Shown piece by piece: positions 11,390 through 23,038 of a stretch of DNA of 64,000 nucleotides. Source of the stretch: Plazaster borealis (taxonomy: Eukaryota > Echinodermata > Asteroidea > Forcipulatida > Labidiasteridae); the NCBI GenBank assembly GCA_021014325.1, contig CM037473.1, positions 4,279,501-4,343,500 of the forward strand, in the 5' to 3' direction. Numbering within the stretch: the first letter of the stretch is position 1; every line of letters starts with the position of its first letter. The notes under the pieces were generated by a model that did not search any database, was not told the origin of the DNA, and saw only the letters and a list, made by a program, of their open reading frames with translations. The position numbers and the translations under genes were made by a program.

Positions 11390-11865
11390 AACGGTACCTT
11401 GGCATCATCGAGTGTTGCAGTCAATACGATATTATTCAAACACTGCGTAATGAATCATGAAGTCTGAAATCAATCAATTTGCCTGAGTGACAATAAAGGT
11501 AAATGTTAGAACATTAAAGGGAAGAGATTGGTGGACAAGTTCCTAAACACAGGTGACTTTGTATGTGTAGCATACCGTGCACGCAACATGGTGCTGACTA
11601 CGTTTGAAACCAATCAGTTTTTAAAAACAAAAGTTTAAAACATATAGCGCAAGGTGACTTTTTCTGTCTCTAGTAGATGGTTTTTTATGAATACATCAGT
11701 ATATGGATACACGTATTGACAAACATTTATGCTACAACAATATACTGATGGATGTAGCGAACGCCATCTGCTAGACACTGGAAAGTAAAGTGAGTGTGTA
11801 AATGATGCGGGAGCTACTGCATGTATCATTTTTTGTTTTTACAAACTGACCACGTATGATAGAGT
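11390..11865. repeat. 5' flank of GPCR pseudogene, paralogous to 3,000-3,485
   Basis: Shares GACAAACATTTATGCTACAA, TGATGGATGTAGCGAACGCC, AATGATGCGGGAGCTAC and TTTTACAAACTGAC with 3,000-3,135. CAATCAATTTGCCTG near 11,480 is shared in inverted order with ~3,430. It may be remnant regulatory or 5' UTR DNA of the receptor lineage. Confidence 0.5.
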
Positions 11866-11906
11866 AAAAAATATTTCGGAACGTCCTGGCGAAAGCACTG
11901 TATAAA

Positions 11907-12530
11907 ATGTACACAGCAGCTGATAATGAAACGTTAGATGAGTGCACAGAGAACTTTAACATTTTTTTGTTTGTTATTTTTCGAGTTAGCACGATGAGAT
12001 CTGGAACAAACATTTACTTGATGCACTTGGCCCTGGCTGATCTTCTGTGCCTGACTGTTACGAGCATCGTGTACAACATTTTAAAAGCATCATAGCTTGA
12101 GGCACACAGCGTCATCTTGAAAAGAAATCTGCAGAATGTTTCACATTTGGGTTGTTGAAGAACACCTGATACTTTGCATCCATTGCATGCATTGCTCTGC
12201 TTACCACGGTGTCATTAGAGAAATATCTCCCTGTAGGCCATCCTATATCAAATATCTGACAATCCGTGGACGGCGCCGAACCAACACGATGGTCGCAATC
12301 TGCTGGGTTGTGGGGTCGATATGTGCTTGCTCAACAACACTAGGCACCCCAGCTATTAATGTCAAGCAAGGTGTCATTAATTGGTCCGCACAATACCAAG
12401 ATCTCCATATACAGAGGTGTATTACTGTGGGCCTCTAAATGATTATGCACTATATTTCACAATACCTCTGACAACTGTACCCATGTTCATTGCAATGATT
12501 GTATACATGTACTTTAAAGTCGACATGTAT
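11907..12530 (+). pseudogene. Degenerate GPCR of the local tandem family
   Basis: The first frame (11,907-12,095) keeps the family N-terminal Cys and Asn (ECTENFNI). It then jumps directly to the end of TM1 (FLFVIFRV..MRS) and TM2 (TNIYLMHLALADLL), so most of TM1 is lost by an apparently in-frame deletion. After a stop at 12,093, TM3 remnants (YFASIA, VSLEKYLPVGHP) appear in shifted frames. The ICL2-TM4 start (RGRRRTNTMVAICWVVG) and a TM5 remnant (DYALYFTIPL..VPMFIAMI) follow. Similarity stops near 12,525, and TM6, TM7 and the C-tail are missing. Multiple stops and frameshifts make it non-functional. It is the first member of the plus-strand array whose intact copies start at 14,481, 18,877, 29,785 and 38,415. 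Confidence 0.92.
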
Positions 12531-14480
12531 TGTAAGCATTATAAGTTTTTATTATAAGATATGTCTGAGAATTATGACATTATTGGTAAAACTATACACA
12601 AAAGCATATGCGAGCCAAAACTTTGGGCACGCAGTAAATGCGCGCGCTTCTTGCAATGACTTACCAAAAGGGGCATGCACTTTTATAGAGCTGCTTAAAC
12701 ACAAGTAGATAATAGTACAAACCAATTTTTGCTTAATACCAGCATACGGTTACCAGCCAAGATGTCATGCCACATGTACAATTTGTCACTGGTATCCTGC
12801 ACATTTTTGCCTAACAGAAAATTTAAAAAGCACCTTGAGGGTCTGCAGCTTTTTGAAATTGTGCCCAGGATATAGCAGCTATGCATTTTCCATTGTTTCG
12901 TTTCAATCTACCTATAAGATGACGGCGTATTGAAGTCAATGGAAGGGGTCTAATTGGTGTTGAATTACCATAGAGTGGAATACTGTGCCACTTAACAGGA
13001 GCAGGACATTAACCTTGTGAGAAATGTTCTTGATGAGAAATCAGGCCGAACTGTGCACGGGTTGGAGAATATGGAAAGTTCCCTAATACAAGACACCAAG
13101 GAGTGATTTGAGCTTTGAAGTAGAGCAATTCCATATGAAAAATATTATCCAATTTAAATCAAATGCACTTTTAGAGTGCCTTGAGCATCTTTTACGGCTG
13201 ATTTCAGCAATATATAGATTTTAAATTTTATTTTATGAGTGTTCCAAAATGTGGAACAGTACTCCCAATTGGGTTTTTTCTGATTTAATTGACATTCTCT
13301 CACAGTTTCTTAATCGAAAGCTCTGTTTCGTATTCTTCTCCCATACATTTTCAATAAGAAAATTGTGTCAAAAAACCAACCAATATTATTCGAAATGTGC
13401 ATGGTGATGGTTTAACATTAAACTGGATGTTTTTTAAAGGGTTAACGACGGATCAAACAGTCCTAACCATTGTACAGTAGCTGATATTGAACATGGTCCA
13501 TCGCTTTTAACAATGCTTTTTCGCCCATTACCAACACGGAAGATTGTGTATCCATTATTGTTAACCTGTTTGAATGTGATAAACCGAAAATTATAGCGCC
13601 CGCAACGGTGACCTCAATAATAAAATGTAATGCCACAAAATTGATTATTGAAAAGAATTAATATTGTTGACCAAAAAATCGCAAAAAAAACTACCAGGAA
13701 TGCCCTTTAATGGTAGATTTTTAAACTTCTTTTTACGTCATCATGTAGAATCTTCTGTTTTGACAATAAAGAAGTTAATATTTGTATTTGTCCTTAATTT
13801 ATATATACCGACTTATTGAACATAAATAATATGTTTTTCTTCGCTTATCCTTTATTGCTGGGTAAACACCTGAAATGAAACAAATTAATTTGTTTCTTCT
13901 TTTAAGCAGAGGGTGACAGGGTGTTTTCCCCTTGAAATAGAATGACAAAAAATCATCGTAAAGTGTTACATCAATCACTTCCTCTAAACCACCTTCTGAA
14001 ATACCCGCGTAAGTAAGTAACTCAAGACTCTCAGTGACACGAGCGGACAGCCTTTTTGGTCACAGTTCTGGACTTTAACCGCCCCTTTGTTTAATCTTCT
14101 AATGGCTTTTGATGAATGATCGTATTTACAGAGTTCTACCTGGTGTGGCTAAATTTCTACTTGTGTGCACCTGCACTGCATAAACGGACGAATATATAGT
14201 TACTGTGTTTTAGGTGGCTACACTCTTATCTTATCTGCACGAACTAGTTCACTTAAACTGCAACAGCAATTTGAAACAGATAAATGTTACCACTGTGCTC
14301 TATTTCTGTTCATTTATGCTGATACTGGACATCGAAGGTCATCGAGTACGTATACAAATCTAAATCAACACAAAGTGATGTTTTACAAGCAAGTTATTAC
14401 TTGTAAGGTGTGAGAGCTTCATTTCGTTGGGCAGCTGTTCACTACTGGCTTTGAAATTCTCAACTTGCATGGGCGCAGGT
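12531..14480. other. Spacer upstream of first intact receptor
   Basis: No coding or repeat family is recognised. The segment probably contains the promoter and any 5' UTR exon of the receptor at 14,481, but no clear TATA box or splice site could be fixed. Confidence 0.35.
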
Positions 14481-15593
14481 ATGGCATCGAGTGCGTGTAT
14501 TAAGACTTACAACATCACCGAAGAGGACATTTCGGAGTGGCTTTTCACTCCAGCAGAGGCTGCCATTATTACTGTCGTAATACCAATTATCTCAAGTGTT
14601 GGATTTATCTGCAATTCGATGTTTCTGCTAGTCATCTGCTGCAATCGTACTATGAGCTCGGCAACTAACATTTACTTAGCTCACTTGGCACTTGCCGATG
14701 TATTTTTCCTCTGCTTGTCTGCCCTGCACCATATCTGGAGGTATATCGCTTCACCATTGGCATTTGATAATTTATTCAAGAACTCAGCTGGGTGCATTAT
14801 TTTTTTTTTGATTTCCAACACTGCATACTTCGGATCCATTGCTTTGGTTACCATGGTGACATTTGAAAGATACCTTTCGCTCTGCCACCCTGTAAAACAT
14901 CTTGAAATCCGCAGTAGACAACGAACCAACAGGATAGTTGTGGCATGCTGGCTGGTGGGGCTTTTGCTTTCGGCACTAACAGTACCACGCTCTGCTATAC
15001 ATACCATGTATTGCCTACACTGGCCTGACAAGGAAGTTTACCAAAAACTCCCATTAACATTGTCCACTTGCATTGCTGTTCAGCCATGGATATTTTACTA
15101 CACATCACCATTGCTTAACTTTCCCTGGTTGCTAGCGATGGTTGCCAATAGTTACATGTACGTCCAAATCATACATTTGCTGCACAAACGCAGAAACACC
15201 AATGGCGAAGTACAGGCTGTTCGGACAAATATGCGGAACCAAGTTGCGAAAATGCTGGTCGTCAACGGCGTAGTGTTTTTCTGTTGCCAGATACCATTCA
15301 GCATTCTAAGTCTGACTGGATGGATTTGCTTGTTGGCCCGGATTCCCGATCCGTTGTACGCTACAGTGGGGAGACAGTTAGAATGGCTTGCCATTCTCTC
15401 TCAGTTAATTAACAACAGTGTCAATCCAGTGATCTATGGAGTGATGAGCCCACAATACCGCACTGCATTCCTTCAACTGTTTAAATCTCAATTCAAAAAG
15501 CAATGCAGACGGCGCCAATTTCCTTTTGCTCTTCGCCCCGTATGTAAAAGAAGCCTGAAAGCTCAGCACAGTAACAAAGAAACAAGATTGTGA
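14481..15593 (+). CDS. Rhodopsin-class (class A) GPCR, tandem family member 1
   Basis: A seven-helix receptor of 370 residues, coded without introns and probably acting in the plasma membrane. The start at 14,481 (MASSAC) is chosen because it aligns with MASEDC and MALEEC of two neighbours; an in-frame ATG at 14,469 would add four residues. Visible features are a glycosylation site NIT at 11-13, TM1 with Asn45, TM2 LAHLALAD with Asp73, Cys105 before TM3, ERY at 129-131 instead of DRY, CWLVG in TM4, Cys178 and Cys197 in the second extracellular loop, RNQVAKMLVVNG leading into TM6 with a Cys-Gln-x-Pro motif, and NPVIY in TM7. The C-tail is basic (CRRRQ). The motif set resembles peptide receptors of the TRH/ghrelin/neuromedin-U sort, but this is a loose comparison and the ligand is unknown. 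It lies in a same-strand tandem cluster. Confidence 0.93.
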   Translation: MASSACIKTYNITEEDISEWLFTPAEAAIITVVIPIISSVGFICNSMFLLVICCNRTMSSATNIYLAHLALADVFFLCLSALHHIWRYIASPLAFDNLFKNSAGCIIFFLISNTAYFGSIALVTMVTFERYLSLCHPVKHLEIRSRQRTNRIVVACWLVGLLLSALTVPRSAIHTMYCLHWPDKEVYQKLPLTLSTCIAVQPWIFYYTSPLLNFPWLLAMVANSYMYVQIIHLLHKRRNTNGEVQAVRTNMRNQVAKMLVVNGVVFFCCQIPFSILSLTGWICLLARIPDPLYATVGRQLEWLAILSQLINNSVNPVIYGVMSPQYRTAFLQLFKSQFKKQCRRRQFPFALRPVCKRSLKAQHSNKETRL

Positions 15594-17773
15594 ACCATAC
15601 TGTCTTTGGGTTTTTTTCCGACAGGATCATTGGTAAAATAAATACTTGATTAATTTGTTCTTGACACAATTCGGAAATTAGAGACCTTTTCAGACTAAAT
15701 TGAGTTTCAAAGTTCAATTCTTTTGAGTATCGTTTTCTGTTTTCTAGATATACAGTCATTACGGGTACTAGACCATGTAAACTGTGACATTACGTTTAGA
15801 GCCTGGAGTTCCAGCAAGATGATTTGTAGACCAGCTCAATGGAAGAAAACATACAGTCTTACATTTTGTGGATAATGCACAGTACACTTGTTTTGGATAG
15901 AGTTTTGATATTAAGAAAGAGGGCACATGAAAAAAAAAACTTGAACAGCTTTTATTTGCATACTCTTGAATTTGGTAACTCTTGAATTTATGTGGAAATC
16001 ATTATACAAAATGTAAGCTTTCAATATGACCAGTGTAGTATCTCGCCTGCCTGGAAATGCCATGGAATGCACAAGGTCACTTTTGGGGGGTAAACAAAGG
16101 TCACACTACAGTATGATATTATAATTCAAAATCATTCAAAATCAACTGATACGAGTTCTTAAACGGATCCCTACCGACTCAAGTAGATGAATTTTGAATG
16201 TGCGCCTCAAGTTCTTCAAACAATACAAATCCTTCAGTTGTTTTCCAACGACTAGGAAAAGTTAGGGTAACCAATAACAACTTAAGAAAAACACCCTCAA
16301 CTTCTACCAAGTAATGAAACCCTAAGTTATCAATTTGCCACAGAATGTTTAACAATAATAAGTCAATAAAATGTTACACATTTTAAAAAGGCATTGAAGT
16401 TTGTATGGATGCATTTTAAGTTCCTTTTTTCTGCATTGAGGGCCTGCTTTTGGTTTGCTATAGGCAAGGACACCATCAGCTTTCATATTTGGATAGCACC
16501 TTGACTTATTATTAAAAAAAAAAGAAAAAAAGTGTTGGGACGACTTATGCTACTTTCAATATGTAATAAAGAATGCCTGCACATAGCAGGACAATGATGA
16601 AGAAAGGGCTTAAGAGTGGTACTCTTTGCATCTATTAGGAGTACATGTACTTTGAAAATCTCATCAATATTTGTTGAAATTGTCAAAAGAACAAGAAAAA
16701 AGTCACGAAACTAGTTTGATTTCATTTTGATGAGGACTATTAGATTTGTGCAGTGTTGCAGTACTTGTACTCAGTACCCGTAATCAAGTATTGCATGCTC
16801 AGGTGCTATCTTAAAGGTTCTTCTACTCATAATCGTACTCCAACTCGTGGTTGTGGTCAAAATTGTAATATTATACTTAATTTGAAAAAATGTTTGATGA
16901 ATCCACTTTTTAGGGTGAAAATTTAGTACACGTTCTCAACCAGAAATTAGTCAGTGCCATTATTATAAAAAACATATACTGACAACTGAGATCTAAAACA
17001 TGCCAGTAATAGTGTTTTATATATAATTTTGCAGCAAATTTCTTTCAAGTCTTCTTTTTTAAATACTCGTACTCATACTCGGAGATCTAAGTACTTGTAC
17101 TCTACTGTTGGACTTGGTTCTCGAATATCAGAATACTTGGTACCTGGGAGAAATATACTTAACTACAACACTGCACTTTCTGGAAACAGTGCACAATGAT
17201 TTTTACCCTGTTTTTTAATGATTGAAATGCTTAGTAGAATTTGCAACCTTGCTTCATTTCGTCAGAATGGGAATAAGCATTCATGACTGTAAGGGAGTTG
17301 GGATGCAGTGGTTAGCAAAAAGTATTGGCTGCATTCACTGCAAAAAAAATGTTCCTTCTTTTTGATCCGGAGATTGCTCATTAGATTTTGATTCAGTTTG
17401 CTTTTGGGGATTCCCTATAGATAGGCTTCTGTTTGTATTTAGAATTTCCATATATTCTTTTGTTTTCGTAACTTCTGGTCTGATTGGTATTCTAAGTTCT
17501 CTATATGTACTCTAATGTTTTTAAAATCTTGAATAAATAAATAAATAATTAAATAAAAGGTATATACAATATAGTGCGCCACCAAGAGTTTCCATGGGAG
17601 GTCATTTTCAAAGAACACAACGTAGAGGACAAGCAAACAATGCACATGGAAACTTGAGTTGTGGGCTTCCAAAAGCATCCCATAGCCTCGCATGTAAATA
17701 TCACTGTTAACCACACACGAATACACAACACTTCAAAACAAATTCAGCCTACTTTCTCAAAGCCTATAATCCG
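15594..17773. other. Spacer after receptor 1
   Basis: No gene recognised. The region contains short homopolymer runs, GTACTTGTACTC-rich stretches at 16,760-17,130 and an (AAATA)n tract at 17,534-17,555. Any polyadenylation site of receptor 1 should lie in the first few hundred bases; AATAAA occurs at 15,637. Confidence 0.4.
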
Positions 17774-18273
17774 AACCTCGTTCCCAGTGGTTATCGATCC
17801 CGCCGGGTCATTTCTTTAGTTAAATTTTGTTTGCCAGCTTGCGCTGCTCGCTTATAACCCCTGGTATTTGTTACCTAAAATGTTCCAGATATGACATTTC
17901 AATAAGGCCTGTGGCTGAACCACTCTACGCGCGCGCTTAAGTACGCTAGCCTGCAAAAGAGGCATCAAGTCATAAAGAGCAACTAGTCTCCTCTCATTCT
18001 TCTTTGGTCTTGCGACATGTCTAACTGCATGCAGTTTAGGGTGACTGTGTAAAAACATTATTTATTTGAAATGGAATCGCATCCAAATATTTGCCTTTTG
18101 ACACACAGGTACTAAGCATCCTTCAAGCTTCATACAAGTTCTTGAAAGTTGTTTAACAAGCGTACGCACAAACAGTCACTTTGGGGAGCCAATCAGCGTT
18201 GACGTTCAGCACTTCCCTACCAGGGGTTAGTGACGAGAGGTATTGATACGGCATGACACCCAGGGTAGTGAGG
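17774..18273 (+). repeat. Dispersed ~470-bp repeat, copy 1 (pair with 52,931-53,381)
   Basis: Both copies start AACCTCGTTCCCAG, contain CCACTCTACGCGC, GCAAAAGAGGC, AATGGAATCGCATC and GGGAGCCAATCA, and continue through TACCAGGGGTTAGTGACGA. Copy 1 has extra sequence near its left end. It resembles a DNA-transposon relic, but I see no clear TIR or target duplication. Confidence 0.75.
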
Positions 18274-18876
18274 CTGCTATAATCCATCTTGCAAATTCAA
18301 TTGATGTTTCTGACGTGGACTTCAAGAGAATATTGACTATTTCCAATGTTACTTTTGTAAAACACATGGCCTCTTTCTAGTTAATTATTGCTACATTCCC
18401 AAGCAATCTAACATCTAAACATTCAGAAAATGCCTTACTCGACTTTAAATGGCATTTAATTGGCCGCAACGCTTTAAATATTAACTGCAATTGTGCAGAG
18501 TGACGCGGTTCCAAAGCTTTCGTGTAGATTTGTCATAACACAGTTGTGAAGAATGAAACTATTTAATATACAGAAAATCACAGCCCTGATGAAACGCTGC
18601 TTCCATTTAATTGTGTTTACCTCTCACTTAAGGGGTTCCTGTGGACATGTGGTTAATTATTTGCAAGTGTTGGCAAAGAATTGCCTGATGTTTTTCACAT
18701 ATCATGAAATACACAGTCGGATGGATGACACAAGCGCGGAACTTCACTTGTGTTGCAGTGGTTCATAACAAGCTCCATCGAGTAGCTTTACACACACTCT
18801 TGTGAGTTAACAAGCTAGATGTGTTGAGGTACAGTCAAACTGTATAACTTTGCTAAAGAGTAATAACTGGATCGTC
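18274..18876. other. Spacer upstream of receptor 2
   Basis: No repeat or exon recognised. A 71-codon frame at 18,553-18,768 has no family features. Confidence 0.35.
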
Positions 18877-19986
18877 ATGGAGGCTGGTGCAATATCAAAT
18901 AGCTGTAGTTTTTCCTTTAACGTCACCGGGGAGACCACCTCCGATTGGATTCATACACCAGTTGACAACTTCATAACCACTGTCATCATGCCGATTATTG
19001 TAACCCTAGGAGTCTTTAGCAACTCTACTTTTCTGTTTGTCATAGTCCGCATTCCCAGAATGAGATCTGAAACTAATATCTACTTAGTACACTTGGCACT
19101 AGCTGATCTTCTGTTCCTGTGCCTAGCTGCGTTACAGCACTTCTGGCTTTATGCAGAATCGCTGGCAATCAGTGTTATCTTTGTGCACTCCGCACAGTGT
19201 ATCATCTTTTTCACAGTCATAAACACTGGCTATTTTGCATCCATTGCTTTTGTAACCATGGTTTCATTTGAGAGATACCTTGCCCTGTGTCATCCTCTGA
19301 AGCACCTGAAAATCCGTAAACGGCAAAGAACTAACAGAATCGTGGCAATCTGCTGGTTAGTTGGGCTTGTGTTGTCTGGATTAACTGTACTGCCGAATGC
19401 TAAAATCTCTTTTGCCTGTCTGCAATGGCCTGACGATGACATGTTCCACGAAGTCCCACTAATTGTGGCATATTGTGGTGCCATACAGCCATGGATAATT
19501 TACTTCACTACTCCATTGCAAAATATTCCTTGGATATTTGCAATGGTTTCCAACATTTACATGTACATAAAGATCATTCAAATGTTACACAACCGAACAG
19601 CCATCGATACAAATTCCCAAAGTGATCTCGCAAAGCTCCGCATCCGAAACCAGGTTGCAAAAATGTTGATTGTTAATGGTGTAGTCTTCTTCGTTTGTCA
19701 AATGCCATATACTGTTCTGAGCTTCACTAACATCATCTGTATCATAGCGGAGATTCCTAATCCCATCTACGCTGCACTCGGCATGTCAGGTGACTGGATC
19801 TCCGTAATCCCACAGTTGATCAATAACAGCATTAATCCACTGATTTATGGACTAATCAGTGCTCAGTATCGAACTGCATTCATTCAAGCATTTCAGTGCA
19901 AAAAGCAACACAGACGGCGAAACTGTCCCCGTACAGTTTGCACTGCAACAAACGGAGCCTCCACGACATGTAAAAGCCAAGTCTAA
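18877..19986 (+). CDS. Rhodopsin-class (class A) GPCR, tandem family member 2
   Basis: An intronless receptor of 369 residues. The first true ATG of the frame (18,877) is used, giving an N-terminus four residues longer than its neighbours. It shows Cys10, the glycosylation site NVT at 15-17, Asn49 in TM1, Asp77 in TM2 (LVHLALADLLFL), Cys108, ERY at 132-134, a basic ICL2 (IRKRQRTNRIVAICW), Cys181 and Cys200 in ECL2, IRNQVAKMLIVNGVVFF with Cys-Gln-x-Pro-Tyr in TM6, and NPLIYG in TM7. The C-tail is short and basic, with several cysteines that could be palmitoylated (inferred). It belongs to the same family as the receptors at 14,481, 29,785 and 38,415, same strand. Ligand and G-protein partner are unknown. 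Confidence 0.94.
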   Translation: MEAGAISNSCSFSFNVTGETTSDWIHTPVDNFITTVIMPIIVTLGVFSNSTFLFVIVRIPRMRSETNIYLVHLALADLLFLCLAALQHFWLYAESLAISVIFVHSAQCIIFFTVINTGYFASIAFVTMVSFERYLALCHPLKHLKIRKRQRTNRIVAICWLVGLVLSGLTVLPNAKISFACLQWPDDDMFHEVPLIVAYCGAIQPWIIYFTTPLQNIPWIFAMVSNIYMYIKIIQMLHNRTAIDTNSQSDLAKLRIRNQVAKMLIVNGVVFFVCQMPYTVLSFTNIICIIAEIPNPIYAALGMSGDWISVIPQLINNSINPLIYGLISAQYRTAFIQAFQCKKQHRRRNCPRTVCTATNGASTTCKSQV

Positions 19987-21410
19987 TAGTTAAACTTTTC
20001 ATGCAAAAAATCATCCATGAAGAACTAGCTCAATGCAACTCCTAATGGCATCTGGTCGTCAGTGGAGCCAGTTTGTACGCCGTGAGGCGTGGCTAACAGT
20101 GGAATTACGTGACACTTACGACCAGGATACTCAAGTTAAGTCCAAAGGCAAGTGTTTCCAAGTCAGATTCACATTTAAGATCAATAATTAATGTTTGTTG
20201 TAATATCGGCTTCCCAATGTTCACACAGTAACATCAATCCAAATGTATAGAACTAACAAGGGTTTACAGGGTGCATTACAGAGCCAGAGTGGTTTGCTTA
20301 TGTCATGTATTTCAGACTGTGAAGAAACAAAATACCTAACAGAACACAAACCATTTTTGTTGTTGCTTTCATTCAAACATGACAACCTAATGTGAAGAAT
20401 TGTTCACAGACGGGTTGTATGGTGCGCTTATTGAAAACATGATAGAAAATAGCAATTAAATAACTTTACCAGAAACCAATGATGTATTATTATCCCTTTA
20501 AGAACGACAAAGACGATGGTGTGACATCATGTGCCTGTAGATGGCTGTAAATCACAGTACTTCGCTTTGCAGATACCTTGTCCCAAGTTCAAAGGTCACA
20601 ATGCATTTTTTTGCGGAAAAGGATACTAAACTACAGTGTATTATAATGTTTAATGTTCAATGCCATTTATTTGCACTTATGTATGTATTGTTGGTTTTGT
20701 TAATGCAAGTTTGCCCCCAAACAAGGCTAAAGGTCACTTTTGGTAAGGGGCTACAAGAAGAAAAATATTAAAGATAAAAATAGGAATGTTGTTTATTGTG
20801 TAAAATAAACAAGATTATACATGCACTAACCTGCACTGTTTTCATGCAGACACACTCCAATAATGTAGGTTTTTCTGGCCAATTTCAGCAAGAACAAATT
20901 CAGTTTCATTAACACGCATTCAAATTCATGCATGATTCCCCCATTTCATTCAAACTAGAGTTTCTTTTTAGCTGCTATTGCATTAAATATCCTTTCCGTG
21001 CGATTATGATTTCATTCTTCTCATTTAGATTTGTTTCAGTCCTTTTATTTAATTTATAGACATTCAAGATTACATTTTCACAACTGCCTATTTACAACAC
21101 TGATGAAATTAAATAGTTTACCAGCCTCTTGTTGATGTTGGCGTTTTGCGAAATTGAATGATCTTTGCGACCTAATTAATTTGAATGATCTTATTTGAGC
21201 AGTGAATGCTAAACTGTTGAGATTGAATTACTCCTTATGACTGTTGAATGACAATTCAACGGAGCAATCATTTACAAACGAAATTGAATGAGCCGGAGTG
21301 TTTTAAATTGAATGAATGTTTGTTGAAGTTGGCCGGGAAAACATAATAGCCTAATAATACAAAATACTTGAACAGAAATATTTTGTGAGGAGTCTTGACA
21401 AGTGTGAAGG
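19987..21410. other. Spacer after receptor 2
   Basis: No gene or identifiable repeat until the fold-back element at 21,411. A+T-rich. Confidence 0.4.
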
Positions 21411-21648
21411 TGCACTGCGAAAACTGGGGGTGTTAAAATTGACACCATGGGTGTTGTCACATAAAGATACCGAAGAGAGAATCAAAATTAACACACAGGG
21501 TGTTAAAACAACACCAATGTAATTGTTTTGGCAGAAATTAGTGTTATTTTAACACCCTATGATGTAGCTTTTGATTCTTGTTTTTTGTATCTATATGTGG
21601 CAACACCCATGGTGTCAATTTTAACACCCCAATTTTTGAAGTGTGGTG
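21411..21648. mobile_element. Fold-back MITE (TGTTAAAATTGACACC family), full copy
   Basis: The two halves are inverted copies: GTGTTAAAATTGACACC..GGGTGTTG on the left and its complement on the right, with ACACCCTATGATG-like inner arms. The outer ends (GCACTGCGAAAACTGG / GCACCACACTTC) are looser. A second full copy lies at 42,815-43,049, and left-half copies lie in the duplicated block at 25,370 and 27,463. Confidence 0.8.
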
Positions 21649-21899
21649 CCCTGTTTGATGTGAAATTGGAGATAACACATTTTATCCCATCAGGATCAAA
21701 TGCCTTATACTCGGAAAAAAATACTTTTTATATTAATTTTAACGGCTCACCTTTATCAATAACATGCATGAACATGGCACATCATATTTGCTAGCTAAAG
21801 TGTACATGGTACAAGCAGTCTTGTTGTACCACGGTAATAGATTGTGAATTGTTATTGGTCGAGAACCAATCACGTGATGTGCTACAAATACGCATGTAC

Positions 21900-22194
21900 C
21901 CAACCTCGTCCCCATGGTTTACTTTATTTCCAACCATGTTTACAATAGTAAATCTGGGAGGGAAACTCCTTACTTGGACCCTGATTGGACAACGACTGGT
22001 GTACACAAGTTTAACGTAAACATGTCACGTTGTACTCATTCAGTATTCACCATGTGTTCACAGCCAGACTATTCTAATTTGCATACGTATCCAAACAAAC
22101 AATTTTGATATGCAAATGATCCAATACCAGGGTGAGAGAGCGGTCAACCTCGTACCAACCTCGTACTGCTCGACACACCTTGGGGACGAGGTTT
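21900..22194. mobile_element. Short TIR element with 8-bp target duplication
   Basis: Terminal inverted repeats AACCTCGTCCCCATGG (left) and the complement of AACCTCGTCCCCAAGG (right) enclose ~290 bp. GCATGTAC lies directly outside on both sides (21,892-21,899 and 22,195-22,202). An 8-bp duplication with short TIRs fits a hAT-like MITE, but ACATGTAC-type words are common in this DNA, so a chance match is possible. Confidence 0.6.
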
Positions 22195-22202
22195 GCATGT
22201 AC

Positions 22203-22470
22203 TATATTTAGAAATCTATACAAAGAAAACAAAGATGAGACGTGACCTCCGTTTCCGGTTACTAACTTGTAAACAATTAAGAACTTTGCCAAACTGATGT
22301 TCATGTTATCTCTAAACCTATTAGTATGAAATGGTCACAAATTCGGGCGTGATTGGCAATAATGAGGTTTCTAAAAAACCAAGCATCCTCGTCCCAAGTT
22401 TAAATATTGTTTCATTGTTAGTTTTAACAATATATTCGTATTTCATAAGCATTGGAATCGTATTCAAATG
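22203..22470 (+). repeat. Diverged interior fragment of the TA-MITE family
   Basis: GACGTGACCTCCGTTTCCGGTTACT, ATTCGGGCGTG and AAGCATCCTCGTCCCA correspond in order to segments of the TA-MITE copy at 43,700-43,960. Termini are missing. Confidence 0.5.
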
Positions 22471-22535
22471 TTAATGCCAAGGGTAGTTTTATTTTCAAGA
22501 ATTTTGTATTAATTTATAAAGAAGATTCGAATTAA

Positions 22536-23034
22536 AGGTATTTACACGTTTGTTAATGACTCAAAACAAATATTAGCATAAAAACTTAAGCAACGGAGAG
22601 CTGTTAATAGTATAAAACATTGTAGGAAACGACTCCCTCTGAAGTAACGTAGTTTTTGAGAAAGAGGTAATTTCTCACTAAGATAATAAAAACTTCTTGC
22701 AAGAAGTTTGTATTCCTATCTGAAAGCACACAAATTTGTACAACAAGGGTGTTTTTTCTTTCATCTTTTTCTTGCAACTTCGATGACCAATTGAGCCCAA
22801 ATTTTCACATGCTTGTTATTTTATGCATATGTTGGGATACACCAAGTGAGAACACTGGTCTTTGACAATTTCCAAATTTGTACAACAAGGGTGGTTTTTT
22901 TTTATCATCATTTTCTTGCAACTTCGATGACCAATTGAGCCCAAATTTTCACATGCTTGTTATTTTATGCATATGTTGGGATACACCAAGTGAGAACACT
23001 GGTCTTTGACAATTTCCAAACGTGTTCAGTGCCT
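22536..23034. mobile_element. TTAA-flanked MITE family A, copy 1 (with internal duplication)
   Basis: Flanked by TTAA on both sides (22,532-22,535 and 23,035-23,038), with termini AGGTATTTACACGTTTG and its near-complement CAAACGTGTTCAGTGCCT. An internal ~140-bp segment beginning AAATTTGTACAACAAGG is tandemly duplicated, which makes this copy longer (499 bp) than the others (347-369 bp). Confidence 0.85.
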
Positions 23035-23038
23035 TTAA

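Noticed and set aside
14427..14480. Longer N-terminus for receptor 1 (and likewise 18,850-18,876 and 38,340-38,414 for receptors 2 and 4)
   Set aside because: These extensions begin with TTG. The first ATGs that align with the family N-terminus (14,481; 18,877; 38,415) are better supported.
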